A stretch of 64,000 bases of DNA from Eopsaltria australis (taxonomy: Eukaryota; Chordata; Aves; Passeriformes; Petroicidae): positions 310,001 to 374,000 of the forward strand of contig JAVTVJ010001249.1 in the NCBI GenBank assembly GCA_034509425.1. The letters are read 5' to 3'. Of this stretch, positions 24,701-35,900 are shown one piece after another. Made by a program: the position numbers and the translations under genes. Positions within the stretch are counted from its first letter, which is position 1; the number at the start of each line of letters is the position of its first letter. The notes beneath the pieces were generated by a model. That model had not been told where the DNA came from, made no database searches, and worked only from the letters and a program-made list of their open reading frames with translations.

Positions 24701-27700
24701 CGTTCGGAAAGTAGCCTGCAGTCGGATAGTTGCTTGACTGAGCTAAAACAATGTGAAGGGTCAACTCTAGAGTTGCTTTCTGTGACAGATCCTGCAACAT
24801 CAGTATCAAACTTTCTGAAAGGGACCAAACCCATCCAGGCCTTGCTTGCCAAGAATACTGGGAACAAAGTGACCTTAACAAATCAACTGTTGCCTCCCGC
24901 AGGCATAAATGTATCTACTTCTGAAAAGTCAGTTTTACCAGCTTTGCAATCGTCACTGATCAAACCAGCATTACCCTGCCAGGCCAGTTCAAAAACTCCT
25001 TTACAAATAGTGTACAAAATGCCAAATGGCCACTGTGTACCAATAGATGTTCCCAACAGTTCAGTGAAAATTCAAATGCAGGCAATGATTGACCCAAAAA
25101 ATGGAGAAAAAGTCATGCAACAAGTTCTTATTTTACCGAAGAATTTTCTTCTTCAGCAGAAGGAAGAAAAAATTGTGTCCAAGGACATTCAGTCACTACA
25201 ACAAAAATCATTTGAGATGCAAGGTACATCTTTACCAAAAAAGTCAGACGTTAGTGTTTCTTTAACACCTGTTCTAGTAGCAGGCCCTGCAAATGCCACT
25301 CAGTCACCCACTACGATTTTTAGCAAGAATACTACCCACTCATCACAAGTGACTGGTCCCATGAACACTACACAACCATTGCCTGATGTAACTTCAGCAG
25401 ATAACTCATCATCAACAACTAAGGTAAGCCAAAGTGAAAGCGACAAAATCAAGACTACAATTTCGACTGCTACATTGCCTGTGTCTTTGGCTTCACCTAC
25501 TCTTTCCACAGCTAGCCAATCCTTGACACCAGCAACAGCATTAAGTGCGTCTACAAACAGTGATTCTGCCTCTCATAGTCTTGCATCACAGCAGCAAACT
25601 GGCTCCCTTGAAACTAAGCAAGAGCTGAAGACAGTGTGTGTAAGAGAATCACAATCTATTCTGGTCACAACAAGAGGAGGAAACACTGGAATTGTTAAAG
25701 TGCAAACAAAACCAGACCAGATTTCATCTAGTAGTCTGTGTCCTAGTTCAGTTTTCAGTTACACATCTCAACTTCAGGCCTTTCTTGTGCCAAAAACCAC
25801 AGCAGTATCATGCTCTAGTCTTCCATCTGTAGCAACAGCCACATCTGGTGTCCCACATATTGGACAATCATCTCCTTCTGGATTTGCCTCCTCAACAGCT
25901 TCTTCTGTTAACATTCCAGCTTTCCCTGCTGATTTTACCCAGGCAATGGAGAAAAGCATCAAATTCACACTACAGCAGCCGGCTGTTCGGGACTCTTCTT
26001 GTCAAGTAAGAGGGAACTCCTGCCATGTGTCTTCTTCTTTAACCTGTGTTTCATTAGCTAGCAATTTAGTGTCTACAACTCCAAACAGTCCTGTCAGTGT
26101 GACTAGCACTGGACAAAGTAATATTGTCAAAACTCCAAATTCTTCTGTGCAGCATCAAGGGGATACTAAAACCAAAACAAAATCTGTTACACAAACTGAG
26201 TCTAATTCTGCAGCAAACGGAGATTCAATCAGTGGTACTCCAGTCCAGAAATTTACATTAATCACAAATCCACCAATTTTATCTCCCTCTGGGGCATCAG
26301 GGGTCAGTATTATACCCTGTCCAGCATCCACTGCTGTTAGTGCTCACAAGCTGGTTTTTATTAACACACAAATTGCCAATGGCCCATCAGGCACCAATCT
26401 AGTTGCAGAGTCATTGAAACAGAATCCTCCTTCTTCCCTAACCAAAACCTATGTAAATGCCACAGAGCAACCACAGTTGGTTTTGATCCCATCTACAGTA
26501 GGAGCACCAATAAGAATAAATGCATCACCAACTATTGCTCAAGTGAAAGATGTAAAAATTGGACTAAATATAGGTCAGACCATTGTAAATGCTAAAGGCA
26601 GTGCACAGGAGGCCCTGCCAGTTAATATATTGCACTCTGGCGTTTCTAAAGGAGAAGACAAAAAGAGGACAGCCTTGGCCCCATCCTTGACAAGTAGTAC
26701 TGTGGTTCCTGTTCCACATTCTGCTGTGTCAGCTAATGAATCTGTATGTGTTGCAACAAAAGCTGAAAATGCCTTTACAGTAACAACAGCAAATGCACAA
26801 GTAGAATCTGTTCCAGTAACATCAAGTGGCAGTTCCTCTGGAGCACAGCCTACTGTCTTGATTGGTGGCAATGATCCCTCAAGAATAAGGCCAGTTCTGG
26901 GTAATCAACTTTGTACATCAAATATTGGAAATACTGTGGGTATATCAACTGTGAAAACAGGACATCTTGCTTCATCTGTGCTGATTTCAACACAGCCAAC
27001 AGTATCTCCACAAAACTTAGCACCTGCTCTGCAATTCCCAGTCATTAGCTTGCCTGGATCTGCAGCCACCCCCCACAAGGTGTTACATACAGTTCCTCAG
27101 TTGGCAGCAGTTCCAGCTCCTCTTCCAGTACCAAAAAGACAGTTGCCCACACTGGTTCAGTTTCAGTCATCAGGAATTTCAGCTGCTGTGTCAAGTCATG
27201 CAGGTGTTCACAAACTTCAGAGTGTGTTGCCCCCTCCATCACCAAATACAGGTGAAGTAATTAGTTTTCCCAGTTTTTCTGCCCTACAATGCCAGCAGGT
27301 GCCTCCCAGTACAGAGAAACAAAGTCATGATTATGCCTTTGCTTCTACCATTCAGATGTCTGAAGCTTCACCCCCTGTAACAAGCAAAACAGGAAGAGTT
27401 CAGTTGAATGAACCTTCCATTCAACAGAAAATTGTCATTAACACTTGTATGCCTTTGGCACCTGGAACTCAGATAATGATTAATGGTACTCGTTTTGTTG
27501 TTCCACTACAAGGCCTTGGAGCTGGCAGCCATGTTCTTCTTCTCTCCTGTAATGCAAAACAGACTCCTTTAACAATTAACCATGGTCAAGAGCTTCAAGG
27601 TGTACCAACTGTTAATCCAATAACCTCGAAAATCATCCTAGCACCAAGTCATTCATTAAGTTGGCAAATACCAAAACATCCATTGAAAAGCTCTACAAAA

Positions 27701-28111
27701 ATTGTGAACTCTTTTGGAGCTGCAGATGCTTTACCCATCGTACATGCAACACCCCAGATATTTAGTACTCCGGCTAGCTCATGTACTCCACTGTCTGCAG
27801 TAACTCTGTCTGTATCTTCAGTGACAAAATCTCCCATTAATGTAGCTACATCTTCTGTTTCTGCTGTTCATCCTCCAAATTCTCATTTACCAAGCAACAC
27901 GTCAGTGTTTCACTTAGATACTTCTATCAAAAAACTGTTGGTCAGTCCAGAGGGAGCCATATTGAATGCTCTAAATACTCCAGCATCTAAAGTTCCTTCC
28001 CTGTCTTCATCACTGCTTCCTGTTGTTGTTTCCACAAGCAGGAATCCTACCACTCTCTTTCCTGCATCTCAGTCATCTTGCCTTGATAAACCTGACAAAG
28101 CTGCATCCTGA
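3641..28111 (+). CDS. KIAA2026: KIAA2026 / BRD10 (bromodomain-containing protein 10), 3' part of the gene
   Basis: This is the C-terminal part of a large nuclear protein. Exons seen are 3641-3730, 15706-15821, 22167-22354 and 24501-28111, joined in phases 0, 2 and 1, which gives 1334 residues before the TGA at 28109-28111. The first three exons read as a charged helical region ([19 protein letters not shown], then [15 protein letters not shown], then [19 protein letters not shown]) that I recognise from vertebrate KIAA2026. The last exon encodes about 1200 residues of Ser/Thr/Pro/Val-rich, low-complexity and probably disordered sequence, with a basic NLS-like patch PRKKAKL near its start and a conserved-looking [19 protein letters not shown] near its end. 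The human protein is about 2100 residues, so roughly the N-terminal third, including the bromodomain, lies left of the window. By family knowledge it is a chromatin-associated bromodomain protein; its detailed function is poorly known. No frameshift or premature stop was seen. Confidence 0.93.
5899..5934. repeat. Tandem duplication, 18-bp unit
   Basis: Two exact copies of ATATTAAGACTTTCAAAT side by side in a KIAA2026 intron. Confidence 0.95.
8535..8546. repeat. G12 homopolymer
   Basis: Twelve consecutive G after CCC in an AT-rich intron of KIAA2026; prone to length polymorphism or assembly error. Confidence 0.9.
11397..11439. repeat. Perfect inverted repeat, 16-bp arms, 11-nt loop
   Basis: The left arm TGTGTGACATCACCAG (11397-11412) and right arm CTGGTGATGTCACACA (11424-11439) are exact reverse complements. 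Each arm holds a TGACATCA/TGATGTCA element, one base off the CRE/ATF consensus TGACGTCA. Confidence 0.95.
11517..11616. repeat. Imperfect inverted repeat, arms of about 45 bp
   Basis: The left arm (about 11517-11561) and right arm (about 11573-11616) share CAATATT ends, GTTTTATAAGATT and CTTTACTTTAT when one is reverse-complemented. They flank a spacer of about 10 nt (GTCCCTGGG). AT-rich and MITE-like in shape. Confidence 0.85.
12086..12745 (+). mobile_element. CR1 LINE fragment, reverse-transcriptase C-terminal part, 3'-truncated
   Basis: Translation shows CR1 ORF2 motifs: [34 protein letters not shown], then [20 protein letters not shown] and LEKRRLRGD. The catalytic FADD block is degraded to FTES. 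The copy stops around the SLFSKGTS block and lacks the usual CR1 3' tail with its ATTCTATG repeats. Confidence 0.9.
13385..13590 (-). mobile_element. CR1 LINE fragment, reverse-transcriptase catalytic region
   Basis: On the - strand the sequence runs from a SGVPxxSVL-like block through [13 protein letters not shown], a variant of the CR1 FADDTKLxG catalytic block, to LQRDL. Several frameshifts and stops show it is dead. Both ends of the element are missing. Confidence 0.8.
15706..15821 (+). CDS. KIAA2026: KIAA2026 internal coding exon b (116 nt)
   Basis: The acceptor is GTTTTCAG|GGAAG and the donor ACAG|GTAATT. Translation gives [15 protein letters not shown], then a Leu-rich helix and [15 protein letters not shown]. 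The exon ends with two bases of an Arg codon (phase 2). It is too short to stand out as an open frame, but the peptide and both splice sites are clear. Confidence 0.92.
15822..22166 (+). other. KIAA2026: KIAA2026 intron of about 6.3 kb
   Basis: It is dominated by a long antisense CR1 (17009-19740). The stretch 20800-21300 is richer in G+C than its surroundings and resembles decayed repeat DNA, but I could not name its family. Nothing else was recognised. Confidence 0.7.
17009..19740 (-). mobile_element. Long CR1 LINE copy (about 2.7 kb), inactive
   Basis: At its left edge the reverse-complemented 3' end starts TCACAGAACCATAGAATGG. Moving right (5' in the element) come RT C-terminal blocks ([18 protein letters not shown]), RT N-terminal DNA, the EN-RT linker ([17 protein letters not shown]), the end of the endonuclease domain ([31 protein letters not shown]) and the start of the endonuclease ([11 protein letters not shown]). 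It is broken by many stops and frameshifts, the middle of the RT palm seems deleted near 17.8-17.9 kb, and foreign sequence interrupts it near 19.47-19.63 kb. Confidence 0.88.
22167..22354 (+). CDS. KIAA2026: KIAA2026 internal coding exon c (188 nt)
   Basis: The acceptor is TTTTTAAG|GTCTAG and the donor CAATG|GTAAGC. The first G completes the Arg codon from exon b, giving [20 protein letters not shown]. The exon continues with an acidic region ([13 protein letters not shown]) and ends KKDHSDN plus one base. The frame continues into the last exon as an Asp codon (DEMKLLEM). Confidence 0.93.
22636..23585 (-). mobile_element. Avian endogenous-retrovirus-type LTR (solo), antisense
   Basis: The left edge TGATGGGTTGACCTTGACTGG and the internal blocks around CACTCACCAGTTTCTGTCAC and GCACCTCTTCC match an LTR family I recall from many bird genomes. 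The right end falls near 23585. No retroviral coding sequence adjoins it, so it reads as a solo LTR. The family name is not given because I cannot search. Confidence 0.6.
22837..22874. repeat. (TAGAA)n microsatellite
   Basis: About 7.6 uninterrupted copies of TAGAA, lying inside the antisense LTR. Confidence 0.95.
24501..28111 (+). CDS. KIAA2026: KIAA2026 last coding exon (about 1200 codons)
   Basis: The acceptor TATCCTTGCAG precedes 24501. The ATG at 24506 is an internal Met, not a start, because the frame enters through the splice site. A single uninterrupted 3.6-kb frame follows. It is rich in Ser, Thr, Pro, Val and Gln, without zinc fingers or transmembrane segments. Short hydrophobic conserved-looking blocks recur, such as [35 protein letters not shown] and [17 protein letters not shown], and probably mark functional patches in an otherwise disordered tail. 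Such a giant terminal exon is the known gene structure. Confidence 0.95.
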
Positions 28112-28690
28112 ATTTACTGCAAGTGAGCCACTTTGAAATTCTGGGGCATTCTTCAAACTTTGGAAGTTGTAGCTTTTGAATAATTTCTTACAATGTTTTA
28201 AACAGTTGATTTACTCAATATTAACAAGGTTACAGTCCTTACCTGTTTACCTGTGGGGATCTGAAAAAGGAAAAATTTTAGTTTGTCAGAAGTTTTCAGA
28301 GTTCTCTAGTAAAACGCTCAGAAATGACCAATGAGTTCATTAAACAGTTTGGTGGAATCTCGCCTTTTGCACATCTTACATTATGGACTGTTTGCCAGTG
28401 TGTTTATGACAGTATATATCTCCTTTTTATTTGTCAAATTTATTTTTGACTTGTTTCTTCAAAAAAAATTATGCATTGTAAAAATGCAATCTATAGTATA
28501 GAATTGTACATATTCCTGAACTCCTAAAAACCTGTACTAAACAATATGTACAAAGATCTATGCTGTCTTATTTATGTTTTGTTTACACAATGTATAGTTT
28601 TTTAAGTATTTTAGTAATTTTGGACCAGTGTACTGTTTAGCAACAATGCAGAAGAATCTGCACATAATAAATCAAGTTGCTGTACTGCTT
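28112..28690 (+). other. KIAA2026: KIAA2026 3' untranslated region (short form)
   Basis: AT-rich sequence follows the TGA, with several T-rich runs and no competing frame. I end the UTR just after the first good AATAAA (28666-28671). Further AATAAA copies downstream (for example near 30531 and 30836) could give longer 3' ends, which the sequence alone cannot decide. Confidence 0.6.
28666..28671 (+). terminator. KIAA2026: Poly(A) signal AATAAA of KIAA2026
   Basis: The canonical hexamer lies 555 nt past the stop codon and is followed within about 20-30 nt by a GT-rich stretch (CTTTGTGTTGG), the usual downstream element. Confidence 0.6.
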
Positions 28691-30250
28691 TGTGTTGGCA
28701 GTAGTTAAAAATATGTGTATCTGTTACACCATGGGAGAATACATGCATACATACATACAGTTATATATATCTTTCTTTTGGTGTATGGTAGAATGAAATC
28801 ATTTAATCTCTTCTGTTCTTCTCTGATTTTACATTTCAAGTGATTTGACAGGATTTGGAAGGAAGGCCTCCTTATTGTTCCTCATGATATAGGGCAGGAT
28901 AACCCATACTTCATCCATTCTTAATGGTTTGGTTATGTTGCCTAAATAACTCCAGTGAAACATTAAGGCTACAAATGGCTTCCTAGACACCAGTCTAAGT
29001 CACAGTGATTGCTGTTAAGGACTGCCATGCTTTGTCTTACAGCTCAAAGATCTGTTGAATGATTCGTTGTTCTCTGTTTTAAAGCCTTGTATGTATTCCA
29101 CATATCTGGTAACTGTAACAAGGTCACTCACTTATCTTCCATAAGCCATAACAACTACCCATTTTTTTCACTGGTCATGCTTTCAGATCTGTATTTTTTC
29201 TTTAGCATATAAGTGGTCTACCTGGAAGGAGAGTGCTAAAACATCAGACAAGATTAAAAGAAGCTTTATTAGTACTTTGAATGGGGATAATTCACATATT
29301 GCATAAACCTTCCCTTTTTATACAGCGTATTTAGTATTTATTGGCTTAGTTTCAGCATTTGATCTGATAAAACCTTTGGGTTATTTTCTGCAGATCTGCT
29401 GAGTTCACAGCTGCCTGCTGCAGTGCTCATGGAGATAAGTTTTTTGATATCTTTTGTGATTGTGTATATAGAGAAAGGGTGCCCATCTTATATGGAAGAT
29501 GATGATTTTAGAATTGTTGTCTTCGTATATGTTGGATTTTTTGTGGAGTTTGTTGGTTTAGGATTTTTTTAGAAACTAGAGGGGAAGATTTCAGAATAGC
29601 TTATGAATGATAGTTGCCTTTTAAATAGCTATGACTTCAAAGGGGATAAAAGCTTACATATCTGTATTTAGCAGTGTTTGTAGACTAAGTTTCATAAAAA
29701 TGAAGCTTCACCCTTTGCTCCTCAGCCTGTTGAATTTTCTACTTCCCTTCCCCTTTTGCTGTACACAGTTTTGCAGTTCAGATGTTGAGTAGAAAACAGG
29801 ACCACATCTTACTCCCTCTGTGTCAGCTGCCCTTTAAATTGTTCTGAAAAGTAACCTGATAGCTATTTAGCTAAAATTCTGGGAAAGTGGGGGGAAGAAA
29901 GGCTTGTGCCTTCCATAGGGACCTTTCCTTTTGCACTAACTAAAATAATTGCATTGGGAAATTGCATCTTTCTGGATCAGAAATCTCCATCTAATCTCAG
30001 GGCTGGGAAAGATGGAAGCTGTAATTTTTGGAATGAAAGATTTGTTTCAAAAAAGCTACCTGCCACCCTACCTGCCAGTAAGGGTGTGTGCCTGCCAGAA
30101 CTACAGACTAGGGACTTTTAAGTCTGACTGCATTTTGTGGTTGAATTCTGGAGGTGACTTTTCCAGCAGAGGGAGATGGAAGAGAATGGCAGTTTCTTCA
30201 TGGACATTTTACATACCCAAAACCCATATATACCAGCAACTCATTTTATT

Positions 30251-30336
30251 TCCATTTCACTGGTTGAACCTTTGGACTAGCTTTTTTAAAATTTCCATTT
30301 CACTGGTTGAACCTTTGGACTAGCTTTTTAAAAATT
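30251..30336. repeat. Tandem duplication, 43-bp unit
   Basis: Two adjacent near-identical copies starting TCCATTTCACTGGTTGAACC (30251 and 30294), differing mainly in the T/A run at the end of the unit. Confidence 0.95.
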
Positions 30337-33300
30337 TTTCTCTTCTTTGTTGCAATGGTTGTTTTTTCCTTTTTTAAAATTTATATTTACTGTAGAGTGA
30401 GTTGTCTGCATTGTTTGGGAAGCTCAAGACTGGGTTCTAGTATCGGAGTTGTTCTTGATGGAGAAAAAATTCTTGCATGGCATTTTTCTGTGTGGTAATG
30501 TAATAGAAAAATTTATAGTATAATTGATTCTAATAAAGAGAAAAGTTAGAAAAGCTGACCTTAGGAACTCAGGACTCAAGTAACTTGCTTGAATGATGTC
30601 CAAGAAATTTTCTGAATTAATATGATAATATTTTATGATTTCCATAAATATTTTATAATTTGGCGGACAAAAACTTTACAATATGAAAATTTTGATTCAG
30701 TTTGATTAGAGTTTTCATGGATTTTTATTCTCAGACATATGTTCACATTCCAAATCCTACTGGAAAAAGACTTGAGACTAATATGTAATGGGCTTGCAAC
30801 ATTCATTATGTAAAACCAAATTTTAGTAATTTTTGTGAATAAAATTCCTATTCCCAATACTCTTCTCTGATAGTATGAATGTCAGTCAGAGATAAGGCTT
30901 CTTTTCAAATGAATGTAAATATCCATTGACGATTTGCTATGTACCTTTTGCTCTCCACCAAATGTATAGTGCTACCAATAGCACAAAAAGAACTGTAAAA
31001 AAGTAGATTATATTCACAGACACAATGAAAAAGCAGAATTGCCTACATCTTGACTTGAAGTTAAAGATATAAAATGAAACATATAAACACGGATATATAA
31101 ATTAGCCTTTTAAGGAAACATGTTCAACTTCTCAGAGCTTGTAGAAGGCCATGCTTTTAGACACCTTCAGATATTTTATACAATTATTCATACACTATAT
31201 TACATACAAAATTTTAGTTTTACTAATGGCTTTGAATATTCTGAATTAACATCCTTTTATTTACCTGAATGGACATGTTCTGTACAATAGTTTTGCTTTG
31301 CTGTGACTAGAAAGTGACATTAGTATTGCTTCAGTATTCAAACCCCCATGTGTGTGCTGCTGTTTTCTCATAGGGAATCTGCCACAGTAGAAGCAATTAA
31401 ATTTCACAAGTAGAAGTACCTATTCAAACCAAGTGTTACTGTCAAGTCATTCAAACCTGTGCTGATTTCACTGTGTAACATAGCAAAGGGTTCAATCCGA
31501 AAAGGGACGCAAAAATTCTCTGGTAAGTGAGTGAAACTAATTTGTCTCATGGGAGTAGGTCTGAAAATTAATAAAAGCTAGCATTTGAAGGGCGTCCATA
31601 GCTGCCGCAGTGTGTGTGGTTCATAGTTGGTTTTGCTTGTATTTTTTGGTAGTGCAGAACTTTAGTAGCGAAAATTAATTTTAAAGTAAAATAATAGTTT
31701 TTATTAAAGCGTGAATGTTTCTTACTTTTAAGGACTGTTTCCGTTAAATAGAATGGCTAGAGGTGCTCACAAAGACTTAAACTCATGTAGACTGCTCCAT
31801 GTAAGCTGCACCTCAAATGGGTTTACTGACTTAATAGGAAAAGTAAGATTAATAATTCTGCATCAGACTTAAGGTCCATCTATCCTATTATGATGGCCAT
31901 CTATCCCAGCATCACCTAGTCTCTTGAAGCACTCTACAGTAGTATTCCAAAAGAGCACAATAAAAGGCCTGAATACTCTTTTAGTATCCACAGATCTGTG
32001 AATCTGTCTTCCTCACACAGCTGTGATTCTTTTTCAATTTAATAGCTTTCATGTATTTCTCTTGATGAAATACACCAATCCTTTCAAGAATTCATGGAAG
32101 CATGTAAACAGTTACTATTCACAGCATCCAGTGCTAAAGAGTTTGTAAATAAATCTCCTTTTTGGTTTCCAACCTGGCACCTGCTAGTTTCTTTTGATGC
32201 AAATAATATTTATATTGTAAGATACAATTAGCCTTTGCTCTTTGCTGTTTTTCCGTGTGGTCTATGTAGGCCTTTGCCATGTTGGTTTTCTCTTTTCTAG
32301 AATAAAGAGAAATCGTGAATTCATTATTTCTTTCATGGAACTAATCAGTTGCTGTCATTGCTGTGTATACCTTTTCAATTTTATTACATCCTTGAGATGT
32401 GATATCAGAAGGGTGTGTGTTCTAAAAGCCCTATGAGCTATTCAGCAGTGTGTTGATTTTTCTTCAATATTTGTGGGTTGGTTTCTGACTATTATTTAGC
32501 CTCATACTGCCTTTTTCATAGAAATATCAATTCTAAACTAACTTCACATCAGTCAACTCAATTGGATCCATAAATCTATACTAATTGCAGAATATTGTAG
32601 CTCTAAAGACATGATCTTTAAACCAGGTTATTGAAACCACTGCAAGTCTGGCACTCTCTGTTCCTCTTTTTGCATGGTTTAGCTCTCTTGAAGATGGAAA
32701 AGGACAAACTGCTGTAATGATTTTCAACATGATGCTTTTTAAATCTCATTGTTTTTGTGCATAGGATACAAGATAAAGTCTGTATATGGTCCTTTTATAC
32801 AGATTGGCATCCAGGTAAGGATTTTCTAGTTGTTGAAGAAGCCACTTTGTAAATGTGACACAGAGTGATGTTATTTTAAAAAATTTTCCTTGAAACTACA
32901 GTGGTATAAAAGCAAACTTCAAAATCTTGATAAATCTTAGTGTATTTTCTTCTTTTCTCAAAATATGGACTTGTCTGGTCAGTAATCACACCTGAATGTC
33001 TTGAGTAAACTTGGAAATCAGGATACTTCATTGTTTCATATGTGACTGGTCCAGAAGTTATTCAACAAATTGGTGTTCTTACAGTATCTTTTATTATAAT
33101 CTCAGCTGAACTAAACACATTAAATGAAAATGGTATGTAAAAGTAATGCAAAGAATATGTAATTATTGCATATAATATTCCTTGAAATTATGTTTGTTAA
33201 ACAGAAGGTCTGTTAAAATGTGCATAAAAATGATTTCCCACCTTTTGCAGATGAAGACAATGAAGTTCTGAGTTCTCATAGCAACATAGAGGAACTGGGA

Positions 33301-35714
33301 ATAGAATCTTTTGTCCCCTGAGTCCTTCCAGCACCCCATCCATAACTAAAGGTTAGATACCTAGATTACTGCTTTATCTTCCCCTATTCTCACTTTCTAC
33401 AGTGAAAAAAATATTGGAAAATGCAATTGTTTTCAAGAATGTGAAGAGCATTGACAAATAGCATTTATAAAAATTAAATAGCAAAGAGAAGCAAGATAGT
33501 AAAGAAAGAACTGTGATTTTTGTGATTGTCTTCAGACTTTAGTCCTTCGCTTGTCAATCCTGATGTCATAAAAAGAAGACAATATACTTCTTTAATTAGT
33601 TGTTCATATTGATTCCACCTCATGAATAAACAAGTATAAAATCAGACTATTTTGTCTGTCAATAGGTCGTTGCCATCTGGTACCAGCATATACATTGAGA
33701 TCTGTCCACGTAACATGCTGTTATTTGTAGAGTCATTTCTCACTCTTTTTTTAAATCACATGCAGCAGTGAAATTGAATAATAGAGAGGTATTAGTGACT
33801 GGGTATTACTGTGTAGCCACATGGTGTCCTCCTTATAATAAAGCAAGAGTAGTATCATGATGGATTCCATTTGCACAGTATAGAAAGCAGGTATTTTTAC
33901 TATTACAACCAATTTTAGCTACTGGGAAGGCAGAATGACTTATATGTATTTTTAAAAAACATTGATAATTCATATTAGCAACACACCAATACTAAAATTA
34001 CAGTAGTTTGTTTGAGGTTTGTCTGGACAGTATTCTACGGTTCAACTACATGCTATGCCTTCAAAATATTGTTCTTACCAGTAGACTGCTTTTTGCAATG
34101 TGATCTTAGAAGAACAAAAAGGGAGACACCTGTCTGAAGTATTTGCCTCCTCCATGGCCTAAGAAACTGATGGAAAATCAATACTTTTTTTAAAAGAGAG
34201 CCCATGTCTGAAAGTGAGTTTCTTACCTAGGGAGATGAAATGCAAGTGATGTGGCTGGTGCAGCAGTTCTGTCCTTGTATTAGCTGCACTTTGGACTGGA
34301 TGTTTCACTCACTGTAGCAACCAGTAGAGAATATTTAGTGGAAAGAATTAAGAAATAGATCAAGTATGAGTTAATTTTCCCAGTATGTATACATAGCCTC
34401 CAGCAGTAACTCCAGGAGAATTGTGTGAACTCAGCCTGAGCTTGTCTATTATGTGAAAGGGCAGATTTTGTGGCCAAAGAATCAGGAAAGAGGGGAGCAG
34501 TAATTCAGAGAAGCAGAGCAGAAAAAACGGTGATATAAAAGCATAGAACTGCTTCTCCATTATAGTAAGTGGTAGGAGAGGTGCATGAATCCTATTAAAC
34601 AGCAGAAGGTTTGAATGAGGAGTTGATTGAAATTGTTTGGGCCAAAATCCAGGAAGTGAGGATCATGTGGGCTGCATATCTTGGGAATTACAAATGTAAG
34701 AAGGAAAAGCTTCTTAAATCTGTGTCAATACCAAAAATCTTCAGGTTGAGTTTCCTGGAGATAGAGAAATAGGGGTAATTTGTTACAAGACAGACATCTG
34801 ACACCTTTTGATCCTTGCAAGGATTTCTCTACAGGAGATTAATGTCAGGGAGTTGTCTTACCATATGATTTTGTTGTTTTAATGCAAATTCTGAAGCAGT
34901 TCTAAGGTTTTTCTTTTTTATGGCTACCAGATGACAATCCTAAAATTCTTCCTGCAAACAACTGCAGAATCAAATCTAGCACTGAACTATGTCTAAAAAG
35001 GGCCACTCTTTTGCTCCAGAGTGTCAGGAGCAATGAGTTACCTTAAGGTGTACATGGTGCTATGGAGAAATAGAAATCAACTACTTTTGCCAAGGTGAGT
35101 GGGAAAGGACAAACTGATAGAAACTGGAAGATGATGCCTTTTTCTTAAGAAAATTATTTTCAACAAAAATGAGTCAGATCTTTCCCCTTATAGCTACAAG
35201 AATGCAGCTGATGTTAGGTAGATTTTAAAAAAAACTGTGGAGAAGGAAGGCTGCTTTTGTGTGTAAGCAGAAAACATAGCAAACGTGCAGCAGAAAATTC
35301 CTTTTCTCCCATCCAGAGAGGGAGGAAGCTAGTGGAGTTGAAAAGACTTTACAAAATTAGTATTGAAAGACTGAAGTACTTATATTAGGTCATCACTCTT
35401 TGTTTTGTACTCATGTGTTGTATCTCTCAGGAAAGGAGCAGATAAAACATCTAATTGAGGCTATACTAAAATAGTTTGGAAATGTGAAGGCACATGTGCT
35501 GCTTAAGCATTGTTCAGATTTTCACCAATGTGAATCCACCAAGACTGGAGTTTGCAACTATCCCATGCAAAGAGCTTTTTGGAGGAACAAGTAGGGGCAA
35601 TAATTATGACATTTAATGTCAATAGTGTTGCCACAATGGATTATACATTCTGCCATTTTTTCTCTAGTTAAATAGGGCTTGGCAGTCTCTGGTTCTTTTT
35701 TTGATGAATAAATG

Positions 35715-35900
35715 TCATAGAATCACAGAAGCAGAGAATGAGTCAGGTTGGAAAGGACCACAGCAGATCATCTGGTCCAACCTCCCTGCTCAAGCAGGAT
35801 CATCCCAGAGCACCTTGCACAGGATTGCTCCAGATGGTTCTTGAGTATTCCCAGTGAAGAAGACTCCACAACCTCTCTGGGCAGTCTGTTCCAGTGTGAG
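35715..35900 (-). mobile_element. CR1 LINE 3'-end fragment
   Basis: It starts TCATAGAATCACAGAAGC, continues GGTTGGAAAGGACC, and ends in the block for WNRLPREVVESSSLG on the - strand. A classic 5'-truncated CR1 insertion. Confidence 0.9.
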
